DNA of 41,175 nucleotides, taken from assembly GCA_000747625.2 (NCBI GenBank), contig JQDQ01000002.1:1-41175 (forward strand). Direction: 5' to 3'. Shown here one piece after another: positions 1-7,321 of this stretch (position 1 is its first letter; each line of letters starts with the position of its first letter). The stretch is from Smithella sp. SCADC (lineage in GTDB: Bacteria > Desulfobacterota > Syntrophia > Syntrophales > Smithellaceae). Position numbers and translations under genes: made by a program. The notes under the pieces are model-generated. The model did no database searches, was not told the origin of the DNA, and saw only the letters and a program-made list of their open reading frames with translations.

Positions 1-306
1 GCTCGTGACAACAGATTTTCCATAAGCTGCGCCGTAGCTTCCCGGTATCCCTCGTCAATGGCCTCCTGGGCCCGATGATATTCCAGAAACCGAACCGATG
101 TTGTTTGCACTCTTTTTGTCGAATATGTCGTGGTTCAAATCCACGGCAATGACGTAATCCGCTCCCATATTCCTGGCAGCGCTCACCGGCACAGGGTTGA
201 CCAAACCGCCATCTACCAGAAAGCCGCCGTTCTTCTTTAACGGCGTAAAAATGCCTGGGACCGAGATGCTCGCGCGGATCGCCTCTATAAGGTCTGACAT
301 ACTCAC
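1..306 (-). pseudogene. Patatin-like phospholipase, 5'-truncated and frameshifted remnant
   Basis: Translation from about 301 down gives the second half of a bacterial patatin (RssA-type) domain: EAIRASISVPGIFTP, then the catalytic-Asp block LVDGGLVNPVPVSAA and GADYVIAVDLN. The N-terminal half with the oxyanion glycines and the GxSxG nucleophile is absent, because the upstream bases belong to the membrane-fusion gene. After about position 110 the sequence continues in another frame (FLEYHRAQEAIDEGYREATA, then QLMENLLSR), so at least one frameshift is present and the piece runs off the window. Lacking the Ser nucleophile it cannot be an active lipase. The fragment may be carried on the efflux transcript by position only. 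Confidence 0.8.
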
Positions 307-1505
307 CGCCGATCTTCTTGAGAAGTTGACCCCTGGGACTTATCCGTTTCATTCTTGTTCGTAAGATCCTGCACGATTATCTCAGCGCCGGTACGCAATC
401 GACCCGCTCCGCTGGTGACCACCTTTTCGCCGTGAGCCAAACCATCACGCACTTCAGCGAGTTGTTCCTCTATGACGCCCACCTGAAGGGTTCGCTTAAC
501 CGCCTTTTTTCCGTCCACAACGAAGACGTAATACGTGCCGCTTCCAGGGAGGCGCTGCAGAGCATCGCGCGGGACGGAAAGGGTCCGTCGTTTGCCCATG
601 AACAACTTCACCTTGGCAAACATCCCGTCCACGAGCTTGCCCGCCTGATTGGGCACTTGAATCCTCACGCGAAAGGTGCGCGTCTGACGATCCACCATCG
701 GATTGATAACAATCACTTTTCCGGAGAACTCCTCTCCTGGAAAGGAATCAACCGTGATCATGGCAGTGGCTTCAATGGCAACGCGCCCGATGTCTCCCTC
801 GGGCAAATCGATATCCGCTTTCAGAGATGTCTGATCCACAATACGAAGGAGTTGGACTCCGGGCGCAACCGCCTGACCTATTTCCACATTTCTTTCCACG
901 ACGGTGCCGGTAATCGGTGAGCGGATGTCGGTATCGTTGAGATGTTCCAGGGCGGAACCCAAGGCGGCCTTTGCCTGGTTACGTTGTGCCGTAACAGAAG
1001 ATACTGTTTCCCTGGCGGTTTTAAAGGCCGCCTCCACCGCATCAAAGCGGCTTTGCGGAATGACCCTTTCTTTCAGCAGTTCCGTTGCTCTGATGTAATC
1101 CTTCTCGCCCCGTTCAAACTGAGCGTTAGCCTGTAGAATCGTTGCTTCCGCAGCCGCAAGGGCTGCCCGCACCTGTTTGACTGCAAGATCGAGGTTCGTC
1201 CTGTCCAATCGGATCACGACCTGACCGTTTTTAACGCGATCTCCGACATCAACCAGAACCTCTGTTACGGTCCCTGCCACTTTGGGACTCAGCGGGCTTA
1301 CCTCTCGGGCTTTCAAGGTGCCGACAGCACTGATCTCTTCGCGAAACTCATGTTGAACAATAGCCGCGATTGTGACCGGCAGCGCTTTATCGACCGCCTG
1401 CACATCGATGTCTTTTTGCTTTTGTTTGCTGAAAACTTGAAACACAATGATTGCAATTACAACAACGGAAACGGCAATCATGATATATGCTGATTTTCGC
1501 TTCAT
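303..1505 (-). CDS. Efflux membrane-fusion (periplasmic adaptor) protein, RND/HlyD type
   Basis: 400 aa. An N-terminal membrane anchor (about residues 8-25) is followed by the first lipoyl half (SPKVAGTVTEVLVDVGDRV), a long alpha-hairpin rich in Ala/Glu (about 105-190), the second lipoyl half (DIRSPITGTVVERNVEIGQ) and beta-barrel/membrane-proximal domains. This is the order of adaptors that link an inner-membrane pump to a TolC-type channel. The start overlaps the stop of the upstream outer-membrane channel gene by 4 bp, so the two are translationally coupled. The pump gene that normally follows is missing here; a broken patatin gene is found instead. The adaptor itself has no visible lesion. 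Substrate cannot be told. Confidence 0.9.
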   Translation of the reverse strand: MKRKSAYIMIAVSVVVIAIIVFQVFSKQKQKDIDVQAVDKALPVTIAAIVQHEFREEISAVGTLKAREVSPLSPKVAGTVTEVLVDVGDRVKNGQVVIRLDRTNLDLAVKQVRAALAAAEATILQANAQFERGEKDYIRATELLKERVIPQSRFDAVEAAFKTARETVSSVTAQRNQAKAALGSALEHLNDTDIRSPITGTVVERNVEIGQAVAPGVQLLRIVDQTSLKADIDLPEGDIGRVAIEATAMITVDSFPGEEFSGKVIVINPMVDRQTRTFRVRIQVPNQAGKLVDGMFAKVKLFMGKRRTLSVPRDALQRLPGSGTYYVFVVDGKKAVKRTLQVGVIEEQLAEVRDGLAHGEKVVTSGAGRLRTGAEIIVQDLTNKNETDKSQGSTSQEDRR

Positions 1506-2974
1506 TTGGCAGGTTCCTTTCCCTTGATGTCAGATTCCTTCACGACCTTTGCACCCACTGCTCTCTGAATGGCAGCGAGCGCAACGTTGTAGTCATAAAG
1601 AGCCTGGGTGTGAGTCGCTTCAGTTCGAGTCAAGGACGTCCGGACATCCAACACATCGGTATTTGTGCCTTCTCCCGCCCGGTATCTGACCCGTGCGTGG
1701 CGATAGGCCTCCCTGGCCGTCTTTAGCGCACTCTCGGCCGCCTCGATATTCTTTTCCGCTTTCCCAAGGTTGAGAAAGGCCTGGCGCACCTCAAGCCGAA
1801 TGCGGTCTTTTGTTTTATCATGTTCAATTCTTGCCTGTGCAAGTTGGGAGCTCGCCTCTCTGACCCTTGCCCCTGTCTTCCCCCAATTCCAGAGGGGAAG
1901 CTGCGCCACCATTCCGACCGTCCAGTGGTCTCCGCCTTCCAGATCCCGGGTATCGCCTTTCATGTATTCGTATCGCCCTTCCAGGGCAACGGAAGGCATA
2001 TATTCTCCTTTCGCCGCCCTGAGCCCCTGCTCTGCAGCGGCAATTTTGAAAGTGATTGCCGAAATCTCCGGACGTCGATCGAGGGCCAATTTGGTGAGAT
2101 GAGAAAGATCGTCTTCCGGCTTCAGAGGCCGCCCCAAGGCCTCCGTCAAACTGACCGATTCTTCAAGTGGGATGACCAGCAAGTTTTTCAGGGCAGAGTG
2201 AGCCAAATCAACTGCGTTATCGGCCGCATTCAGCTCCGTTCGGGTATTGGCCAATTCCGTGCGGGTGCGCAGAAGGTCGATTTCCGGATTCGTTCCCTTT
2301 TCCACCAGTATGGTAACATCGTGTTCGTGTACTGCAAGTAGATCGTGGGCCTCTGCGGCGACTTTCTGAAATGCCTCGGCCACCTGCACGGTCCGGTAAG
2401 CGCGCGTAACCTGGAAAGTGAGTTCCTCTTCGATGGCTTTTTTCCCTTGGGCCTGGGCGTCCCGCGAATACTGCGATGCCTTGTACGCCGCATCCAACCG
2501 GCCGCCCAGGAAAATGGGCTGCTGGATTACGATCCCCGCCTTGTAAAGATCACGGTCCATAAAGGTCAGTGATTGCGGTCCCATTGCAAAACTCAGTTCC
2601 TTGTCCAGTCGTGCGTAGGATGCCTCCGCCCCCAAAAAAGGAAGCATGGCCGCCCTGGCTTGAGTTATCTTTTCCTCGGTTTGACTAAGGGCTTCTTGGG
2701 TGAGAAGGATGTCGTGGCTGCGATGCGACGCAATCAGCAGGCAATCATTCAGCGACAGGTACAGACGCCCGTTCCTTTCGAATCTCCGAAGCAGCTCATT
2801 GGGAGACGAGGTAAAATCACTTTGCCTTTCTGGCGATAACCAGGCAGTCGCTGTCGAATAGCTGTGCGGTAGATAGGCAGGAGCGCGCACAGAAGCACAA
2901 CCTGTCAGCAGCAATCCGCCCCCAGCCAGAAGCAGAACCATGAAGCGAGTGCTCGACTTTAGCGTTTTTCTCAT
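1502..2974 (-). CDS. Outer-membrane efflux channel lipoprotein (TolC/OMF family)
   Basis: 490 aa, the usual size for the family. The N-terminus is a lipoprotein signal with lipobox LTGC (Cys26). The rest shows the two tandem OEP repeats: a long Ala/Glu/Gln-rich helical stretch around residues 170-260 and a second around 360-450 (for example KNIEAAESALKTAREAYRHA). It would form the outer-membrane duct of a tripartite exporter with the adaptor encoded next to it (4-bp overlap). The first codons (MRKTLKSSTR) and the bases upstream lie in a ~90-bp segment duplicated at 4084-4172, showing that this gene once directly followed the tetR gene. Confidence 0.9.
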   Translation of the reverse strand: MRKTLKSSTRFMVLLLAGGGLLLTGCASVRAPAYLPHSYSTATAWLSPERQSDFTSSPNELLRRFERNGRLYLSLNDCLLIASHRSHDILLTQEALSQTEEKITQARAAMLPFLGAEASYARLDKELSFAMGPQSLTFMDRDLYKAGIVIQQPIFLGGRLDAAYKASQYSRDAQAQGKKAIEEELTFQVTRAYRTVQVAEAFQKVAAEAHDLLAVHEHDVTILVEKGTNPEIDLLRTRTELANTRTELNAADNAVDLAHSALKNLLVIPLEESVSLTEALGRPLKPEDDLSHLTKLALDRRPEISAITFKIAAAEQGLRAAKGEYMPSVALEGRYEYMKGDTRDLEGGDHWTVGMVAQLPLWNWGKTGARVREASSQLAQARIEHDKTKDRIRLEVRQAFLNLGKAEKNIEAAESALKTAREAYRHARVRYRAGEGTNTDVLDVRTSLTRTEATHTQALYDYNVALAAIQRAVGAKVVKESDIKGKEPAK

Positions 2975-3033
2975 TCGGCCAAAACTCCTTTGAAAAACAT
3001 GACCTGATCAACAAGACGTTCGCCTCGTCGGAA
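2945..3033. repeat. ~90-bp duplication, copy A (tetR tail / efflux channel start)
   Basis: This stretch matches 4084-4172 almost throughout; both contain gcgtttttctcattcggcc and ctcctttgaaaaacatg. It covers the start of the channel gene and the last codons of tetR. Relative to copy B one base is missing in the tetR-derived half (catgacctg against catgtccctg), so the tetR tail here is dead. Confidence 0.85.
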
Positions 3034-3162
3034 TTCGGTCAGTTCGGTTGAGCGCGTGTCCTCCCTCATAATTCCGTCGGTGATGCCGTTCATGTGGAGG
3101 AGGCCGCTATTGGGTTTGCCGCAATACCCCTTGTCGGCGTAGACTTCCCCCATTGCGTCTTC
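3031..3162 (-). mobile_element. IS5-family transposase C-terminal remnant
   Basis: About 44 codons read VYADKGYCGKPN, then HMNGITDGIM and REDTRSTELTEF, the conserved region around the second catalytic Asp and the following block of IS5/IS4-type DDE transposases. No start, no other catalytic blocks and no terminal inverted repeats are visible nearby. The frame runs straight into the duplicated tetR tail (copy A), so the junction marks an old insertion or recombination point. It is non-functional. Confidence 0.75.
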
Positions 3163-3243
3163 AGTATGGCAACACAAAAGTATCAAAAAATGGGTTATGC
3201 AAAGGTCTCTCCAACAAATTACAAATGACAAGACATATGCACA

Positions 3244-4026
3244 TTATTCCATATCCTTTTCTATAGCCTTCCTGACCCGTTCGACAATTTTTTCCCTTGT
3301 TTCATATGTGTATTCGTCAACGGGAATGGGCTTATGGATTATCAGTTTCATATCACCCGGCAGGATCCGCAGGCTTTTATTGGGTAATATCTTTCTCCCT
3401 CCCACCACGGTTACGGGAAGTATCGGAACCCCTGCCTCCAATGCCATAACGAAACCGCCTTTTTTAAAACGTAGGAGTCTGCCATCCGGGCTTCTGGTGC
3501 CTTCGGGAAAGATGACCACAGAAAAACCGGCCTGTATCTTCTCACCTGCCGCCTTGAGGCTCTTTCTCGCCTTTTCGGAATTCCCCCTGTCAACATAGAT
3601 GTGTCCCACCTTCTCACAGGCAATCCCGAATATGGGTATCCTTCTAAGTTCCGTCTTCATAACCCATTTCAGTGATAGGGGCAGATACCCTATCAGGGCA
3701 AACACATCGTAGTAACTCTCGTGGTTCGCCATCACTATATATGGTTGATTTTCATCTATAAATTCATTTCCGCTTACGAACATGGAAACCCCCGACAGCG
3801 CGAGATTCAGCCTGCCCCAGAATCTGCTTATATGGTCAACCCAATTACCCCGAGAATTAAGATACGCGGCCAATGCGGTCGTAGCAGGGACAACCGCGGT
3901 ATTCAATGCAATCAAGACAATAAGAATCGGGCGATAGGCGGAAAAAGCGAAACGACGCGCCTTCCTTTTTGCCTGCTCTTCTGTAAATTTATAAGAGGCA
4001 AAATTCACATGCGGTACGCGATACAT
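3244..4026 (-). CDS. PlsC-type 1-acyl-sn-glycerol-3-phosphate acyltransferase
   Basis: About 260 aa from ATG 4026, which has a good ribosome site (AGAGGAGA) 5-6 bases upstream. The frame is open to 4113, but those extra 29 codons (MRKTLMLSTR...) are the duplicated start of the neighbouring efflux channel gene and probably not part of the protein. It has an N-terminal hydrophobic helix (about residues 30-55), the acyltransferase motif NHESYYD (NHx4D), a substrate-binding block around FPEGTRS, and a PILPVTVVGG-like block. The family moves an acyl chain to lysophosphatidate in phospholipid synthesis at the inner membrane. It sits between tetR and its efflux target, apparently inserted there. Whether it serves bulk phospholipid or a special lipid is unknown. 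Confidence 0.85.
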   Translation of the reverse strand: MYRVPHVNFASYKFTEEQAKRKARRFAFSAYRPILIVLIALNTAVVPATTALAAYLNSRGNWVDHISRFWGRLNLALSGVSMFVSGNEFIDENQPYIVMANHESYYDVFALIGYLPLSLKWVMKTELRRIPIFGIACEKVGHIYVDRGNSEKARKSLKAAGEKIQAGFSVVIFPEGTRSPDGRLLRFKKGGFVMALEAGVPILPVTVVGGRKILPNKSLRILPGDMKLIIHKPIPVDEYTYETREKIVERVRKAIEKDME

Positions 4027-4083
4027 TGTAAATCTCCTCTTTGAATTCTCTTGGATTGCACCGGGCATTATGGAATTGGTGAT

Positions 4084-4172
4084 GCGAGTGCTCAACATTA
4101 GCGTTTTTCTCATTCGGCCACTACTCCTTTGAAAAACATGTCCCTGATCAACGAGACGTTCGCCTCGTAGGA
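4084..4172. repeat. ~90-bp duplication, copy B (tetR tail / old efflux start)
   Basis: This is the partner of 2945-3033. The part inside tetR is in frame with an intact stop, so this is the original tetR end. The part beyond it still encodes MRKTLMLSTR, a decayed version of the channel signal peptide MRKTLKSSTR, left upstream of the acyltransferase gene. Confidence 0.85.
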
Positions 4173-4730
4173 ATGCCGATCCGGATCTTCAAGCCCGTAA
4201 AAAAGAAAAGCATTGGTAATGCCTTCCAAGGCCACGGCCATATAGTAGGGGTCTTTCTTGCGGAGCACATTTTCGCGGATGCCCTTTTTCAATGTTAAAG
4301 CCAGTTGCCTTACCAGTTTGTCATAAAGCTTGCGAATGTCCTTATCGAGACCGGCCTTGATGTTGAAACTCGCACCCCGTGTTTCAGCAAAATAAAGCCG
4401 CAAAGTGGCAAGGTTGCCGTCAAAGATTCCCATCTTGGCCGAAATGTAGTCGTTGAGAATAGTTAGAATATCACCTTGCCGTGAAAGGACGCTGCTCAGA
4501 GCATTGTGGTATTCCGCTGCCATTTCCATTATGAGGGCCTTGTACAGGTCCTCCTTGTTCCTGAAGAACTTGTAAAGCGTTCCGATGGCAAATTCGGCTC
4601 TTTCCGCAACTTCGTGCATGGAGACGTTGTGATATCCTTTCTCCGAGAAGAGATTGAGGGCGACCGCGAGCATCTCTTGACGTTGCCGTAATTTCTCTCT
4701 TTCCCGCCTGGGGGGCTTCTCTTCTTGCAT
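4110..4730 (-). CDS. TetR/AcrR-family transcriptional regulator
   Basis: 206 aa. The N-terminal helix-turn-helix (about residues 14-60) shows the typical pattern AVALNLFSEKGYHNVSMHEV then AIGTLYKFFRNKEDLY. The C-terminal ligand domain is all-helical and not diagnostic. It is first in the minus-strand group tetR-plsC-channel-adaptor and probably represses it. An imperfect palindrome overlapping a TATAAT -10 hexamer lies about 50 bp upstream (4776-4800). The inducer is not predictable. Confidence 0.88.
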   Translation of the reverse strand: MQEEKPPRREREKLRQRQEMLAVALNLFSEKGYHNVSMHEVAERAEFAIGTLYKFFRNKEDLYKALIMEMAAEYHNALSSVLSRQGDILTILNDYISAKMGIFDGNLATLRLYFAETRGASFNIKAGLDKDIRKLYDKLVRQLALTLKKGIRENVLRKKDPYYMAVALEGITNAFLFYGLEDPDRHSYEANVSLIRDMFFKGVVAE

Positions 4731-4775
4731 TGCTTGACCTCCGTATGCTTAGCGTTGTCAGATACCGTGAAAACG

Positions 4776-4800
4776 ACGTTACATTATAAATAATGACGTA
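4776..4800. promoter_or_regulatory. Candidate TetR operator overlapping the tetR promoter
   Basis: The inverted repeat cattat-aa-ataatg (4782-4795) is flanked by acgt on both sides with one-base offsets. On the minus strand it contains TATAAT (4783-4788), a plausible -10 for tetR. Overlap of operator and -10 is typical for autoregulated TetR repressors. No strong -35 is seen. Confidence 0.4.
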
Positions 4801-4919
4801 CAATTCATAATATTAAACAGAACGTCTCTTGTCAAGCGGAAATTCAAGAAAGTATCTGATATTTTTGTGGGGTCTAGTATCGCGGACAAAGATAATACGT
4901 GGGAAAACCGGAAGACACA

Positions 4920-5669
4920 TACCATAGGGATGCTGAAAACCCTTTCTGAAGAAGCCACCATCCTCGTACTCGCCGACAAGCTTGATAACTTCAGGCAGGC
5001 ATCGGCGACAGCGTCATCGTAAAGAGTTCCTTTATTTTTCTTGATCTCTTCAAGGGTAGCCTCAATACCCAAAGCCGCACGATAAGGACGATGGGAAGCC
5101 ATGGCCTCCACTACATCTGCCACGGACAAAATGCGGGCTTCCATGATAATTTTATCCCCTTTCAGATTTCTTGGGTAGCCGGAGCCGTCCATCCGCTCAT
5201 GGTGCTGATAGACAATCTCCGCCAGAGACCAGGGAGATTCAACATCCTTCAATATTTCATATCCACTTCGGGAGTGTTGTTTAATCAGGGAGAATTCGAT
5301 GTTGGTCAGTTTGGTAGGTTTGATTGATCAATATCTCCGCAGGAATCGCTATTTTCCCAATGTCATGAACAATACCTGCCATGTGCGATTTTATCCTGAT
5401 CTAATCCCATCTCTATGGCTATAGCACGGGCCAGATCAGCAGATCGGGACTGATGACCGGCCGTATAAGGATCTCTTGACTCCAAAGCGGACACCAGGAC
5501 CTGAATAGTCGTGCCAACAGATCTCTTGAGGCTTCCGAGGGTTTAGGGTAGAGTCAACAACCCAGAAAATAGCGCTCAGTCCCAGACTGACCCAGAATAT
5601 AGAACCGGAGAGACGTGTCTGATTGTTGATTTTCCCTTGCATCTGTTGCTCCGCGAGCTTCGCGCTCAT
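4920..5669 (-). pseudogene. HD-GYP domain phosphodiesterase pseudogene
   Basis: Reading the minus strand in changing frames recovers one protein. A hydrophobic N-terminal helix (SGSIFWVSLGLSAIFWVVDS) comes first, then QVLVSALESRDPYTAGHQSR, ARAIAIEMGLDQDKIAH, the HD block AGIVHDIGKIAIPAEIL, KPTKLTNIEFSLIKQHSRSG, the GYP block YQHHERMDGSGYP, then EARILSVADVVEAM and FRKGFQHPYG at the tail. At least three or four frameshifts separate these parts, so no full product can be made. The intact family hydrolyses cyclic di-GMP. It fills most of the gap between tetR and the DUF2845 gene; 4801-4919 and 5670-5803 hold nothing recognisable. Confidence 0.85.
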
Positions 5670-5803
5670 TTTCGTGAAGTGTTATGATAATTAACGACAG
5701 CGCAAATATTGCATAGACTTACAAAGGAAAGATGTCAAGGGGAAAGAGCAGGGCGAATTGTCTCTTTTTACTTTGTAAGTTAGCAGTATTCACAGCCGGA
5801 AAA

Positions 5804-6172
5804 TTATTTTCCCTGACAATCCGATTTACCGCTGCCGCGACTTTCGGTGGTTATATTTATTATTTTTCCATCATCAAAGATAAGTTTGTAAATGAAATCA
5901 TTATCGCCGCAGTTATAGAACCATGTTTCCAGTTTCTGGCCGCATTTTTTAACTTTTTTTATTTTGCCATATTTATTTGTAGTTGTGTATTGCTGACTGT
6001 TTTCACAGGATTTTTCCTTGGACGCAGGTTTGCCGCAAGTTGCCAGTACTTGAGACTTTGAATCTCCTTCAGTGACAAGGCCTGCGCCGCAGCGAAAAGC
6101 CAAAGCATCATCGGCTGCAAAAAATAAAAAGAAAAAAGATGCTAGAGAAATAATTATCATGTTCGTTTTCAT
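5804..6172 (-). CDS. Secreted DUF2845 protein
   Basis: 122 aa with a signal peptide (hydrophobic 5-20, likely cleavage after DDALA, residue 25). The mature start FRCGAGLVTEGDSKSQVLATCGKP is typical of DUF2845 (a CG..LV..GD...V...CG.P pattern). Six cysteines in the mature part suggest disulfides in the periplasm. Function of the family is unknown. The start overlaps the stop of the methyltransferase-like gene by 4 bp, so they are co-transcribed. Confidence 0.8.
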   Translation of the reverse strand: MKTNMIIISLASFFFLFFAADDALAFRCGAGLVTEGDSKSQVLATCGKPASKEKSCENSQQYTTTNKYGKIKKVKKCGQKLETWFYNCGDNDFIYKLIFDDGKIINITTESRGSGKSDCQGK

Positions 6173-7113
6173 TCAATATCTCCTTTAATCAGAATTAAAT
6201 ATTCGTATTTATAAAGATCGTAAACAAACTGCCGGATAATTTCCTGCTCGTCATTAAAAGGCGTGGCAAGCCTCAGAGCTGTTTTTACCTTATCATTAAA
6301 ATTTAGTGGAAGAAAATCGGCGAAAGATCCCCGCCGTGTTTTGTAATTTAGCATTTCCGCGATTTTCTGCAAGTAGGAAAATTTAATAGTAAATTCTTTG
6401 TGGCCTTTCAGTGAAATCATTTCCGGCGTGCCGGGAGATTGAAAAGACATGTAAGGCTTAATGTGTTCGGGAACTACCGCTTCGCAACTGTGTTCGCTTA
6501 AATAAATATATTTAATTCCGGCGAGACATAGTTTTTCCACTACTTCTATGGCGCCGGTATTGATGTGTTCATTTTCATTTAATCCCAGCGACAGATCATA
6601 TTTTTTATTGAAGTACTCCAGCTTTTCTATGATGAGGACATTATTTCGATCGAAATCATTTTTCTTTTCCTGTCCGGCTACCAGAGTCGGCAGATCGCCC
6701 ATATTTTCATTCATAATGGCTAAGTCAAAACCGGAAAGGGCTGTTTGTGGAAATGCCAGAATGTCCGACAGTTCAAAATCAACCTTAAGTGATTGAAGCA
6801 TTTCTTTTTGCTTATCAAGAAGGAAAGGGGAAATGTCGATCATTTTTGCCCGCATTTGAGGATTCAGCGTCAGAAAATCACGCATTAAATATCCCATCCC
6901 TCCGCCTATCTCCAGAATGGAGCGGATATCATGGAAGGGAATTATTTCTTTCAGGAAATTATAAAGATGCTTACCAAAAGAATAAGAGGAGGCAAGTACT
7001 TTGCGACAAGGGCTATTGACTGGATCCAGAGAATTGCAGACAGTGAGTTCCCATCCCAGCGAATTTAAATCGTGCTGATGATAATCGGCGGTGGAATTGA
7101 TGAAATATTTCAT
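6169..7113 (-). CDS. SAM-dependent methyltransferase-like protein
   Basis: 314 aa. Residues 60-95 carry a class I methyltransferase motif I (SILEIGGGMGYLMRDF) followed by an acidic residue at the end of strand 2 (AKMIDISPFL), which is where SAM binds. An LAIMNENMGDLPT segment sits where motif IV is expected. The C-terminal half has no recognised domain, and the substrate is unknown. It is coupled to the downstream DUF2845 gene by a 4-bp overlap. The start ATG has only a weak ribosome site. Confidence 0.6.
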   Translation of the reverse strand: MKYFINSTADYHQHDLNSLGWELTVCNSLDPVNSPCRKVLASSYSFGKHLYNFLKEIIPFHDIRSILEIGGGMGYLMRDFLTLNPQMRAKMIDISPFLLDKQKEMLQSLKVDFELSDILAFPQTALSGFDLAIMNENMGDLPTLVAGQEKKNDFDRNNVLIIEKLEYFNKKYDLSLGLNENEHINTGAIEVVEKLCLAGIKYIYLSEHSCEAVVPEHIKPYMSFQSPGTPEMISLKGHKEFTIKFSYLQKIAEMLNYKTRRGSFADFLPLNFNDKVKTALRLATPFNDEQEIIRQFVYDLYKYEYLILIKGDIE

Positions 7114-7183
7114 AACTCAATGGTATCAAGAAAAAATTTTCTCCTTGTTACCATATTTTGAAAATTATGCTATTAAAATTCGT

Positions 7184-7283
7184 CGTGTCATTGCGAGTCC
7201 CGATTTATCGGGACGAAGCAATCTCAAAAGCAACAAAAAATATTTAGATTGCCACGTTCACTGTCGTGAACTCGTAATGACGG
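7184..7283. repeat. Composite palindromic intergenic repeat (nested hairpins)
   Basis: Outer arms gtcattgcgag (7187-7197) and ctcgtaatgac (7271-7281) pair with one mismatch. Inside lie a perfect hairpin gtcccgat-tt-atcgggac (7197-7214), the pair gcaatct/agattgc (7218-7224 with 7246-7252), and a perfect hairpin gttcac-tgtc-gtgaac (7256-7271). The whole can fold into a multi-armed cruciform. The wording (GTCATTGCGAG, GAAGCAATCTC) matches a dispersed repeat type known from many bacterial genomes. Confidence 0.75.
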
Positions 7284-7294
7284 CCATAGTTGCA

Positions 7295-7321
7295 GGGTGG
7301 ATGAAGCAAAGCGCATCCACC
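7295..7321. repeat. Short palindrome overlapping the start of the AddB-like gene
   Basis: ggtggatg (7296-7303) and catccacc (7314-7321) are perfect inverted arms around aagcaaagcg, another common dispersed-repeat wording. The GTG start codon at 7297 and the first eight codons of the downstream gene lie inside it. Confidence 0.7.

Noticed and set aside
432-920. Plus-strand open frame of 162 codons inside the membrane-fusion gene
   Set aside because: It is antisense to a clear conserved protein and has no domain or ribosome site; it is a shadow frame.
4027-4113. 29-codon N-terminal extension of the acyltransferase
   Set aside because: It is derived from the duplicated efflux-channel start, and the strong ribosome site precedes the ATG at 4026.
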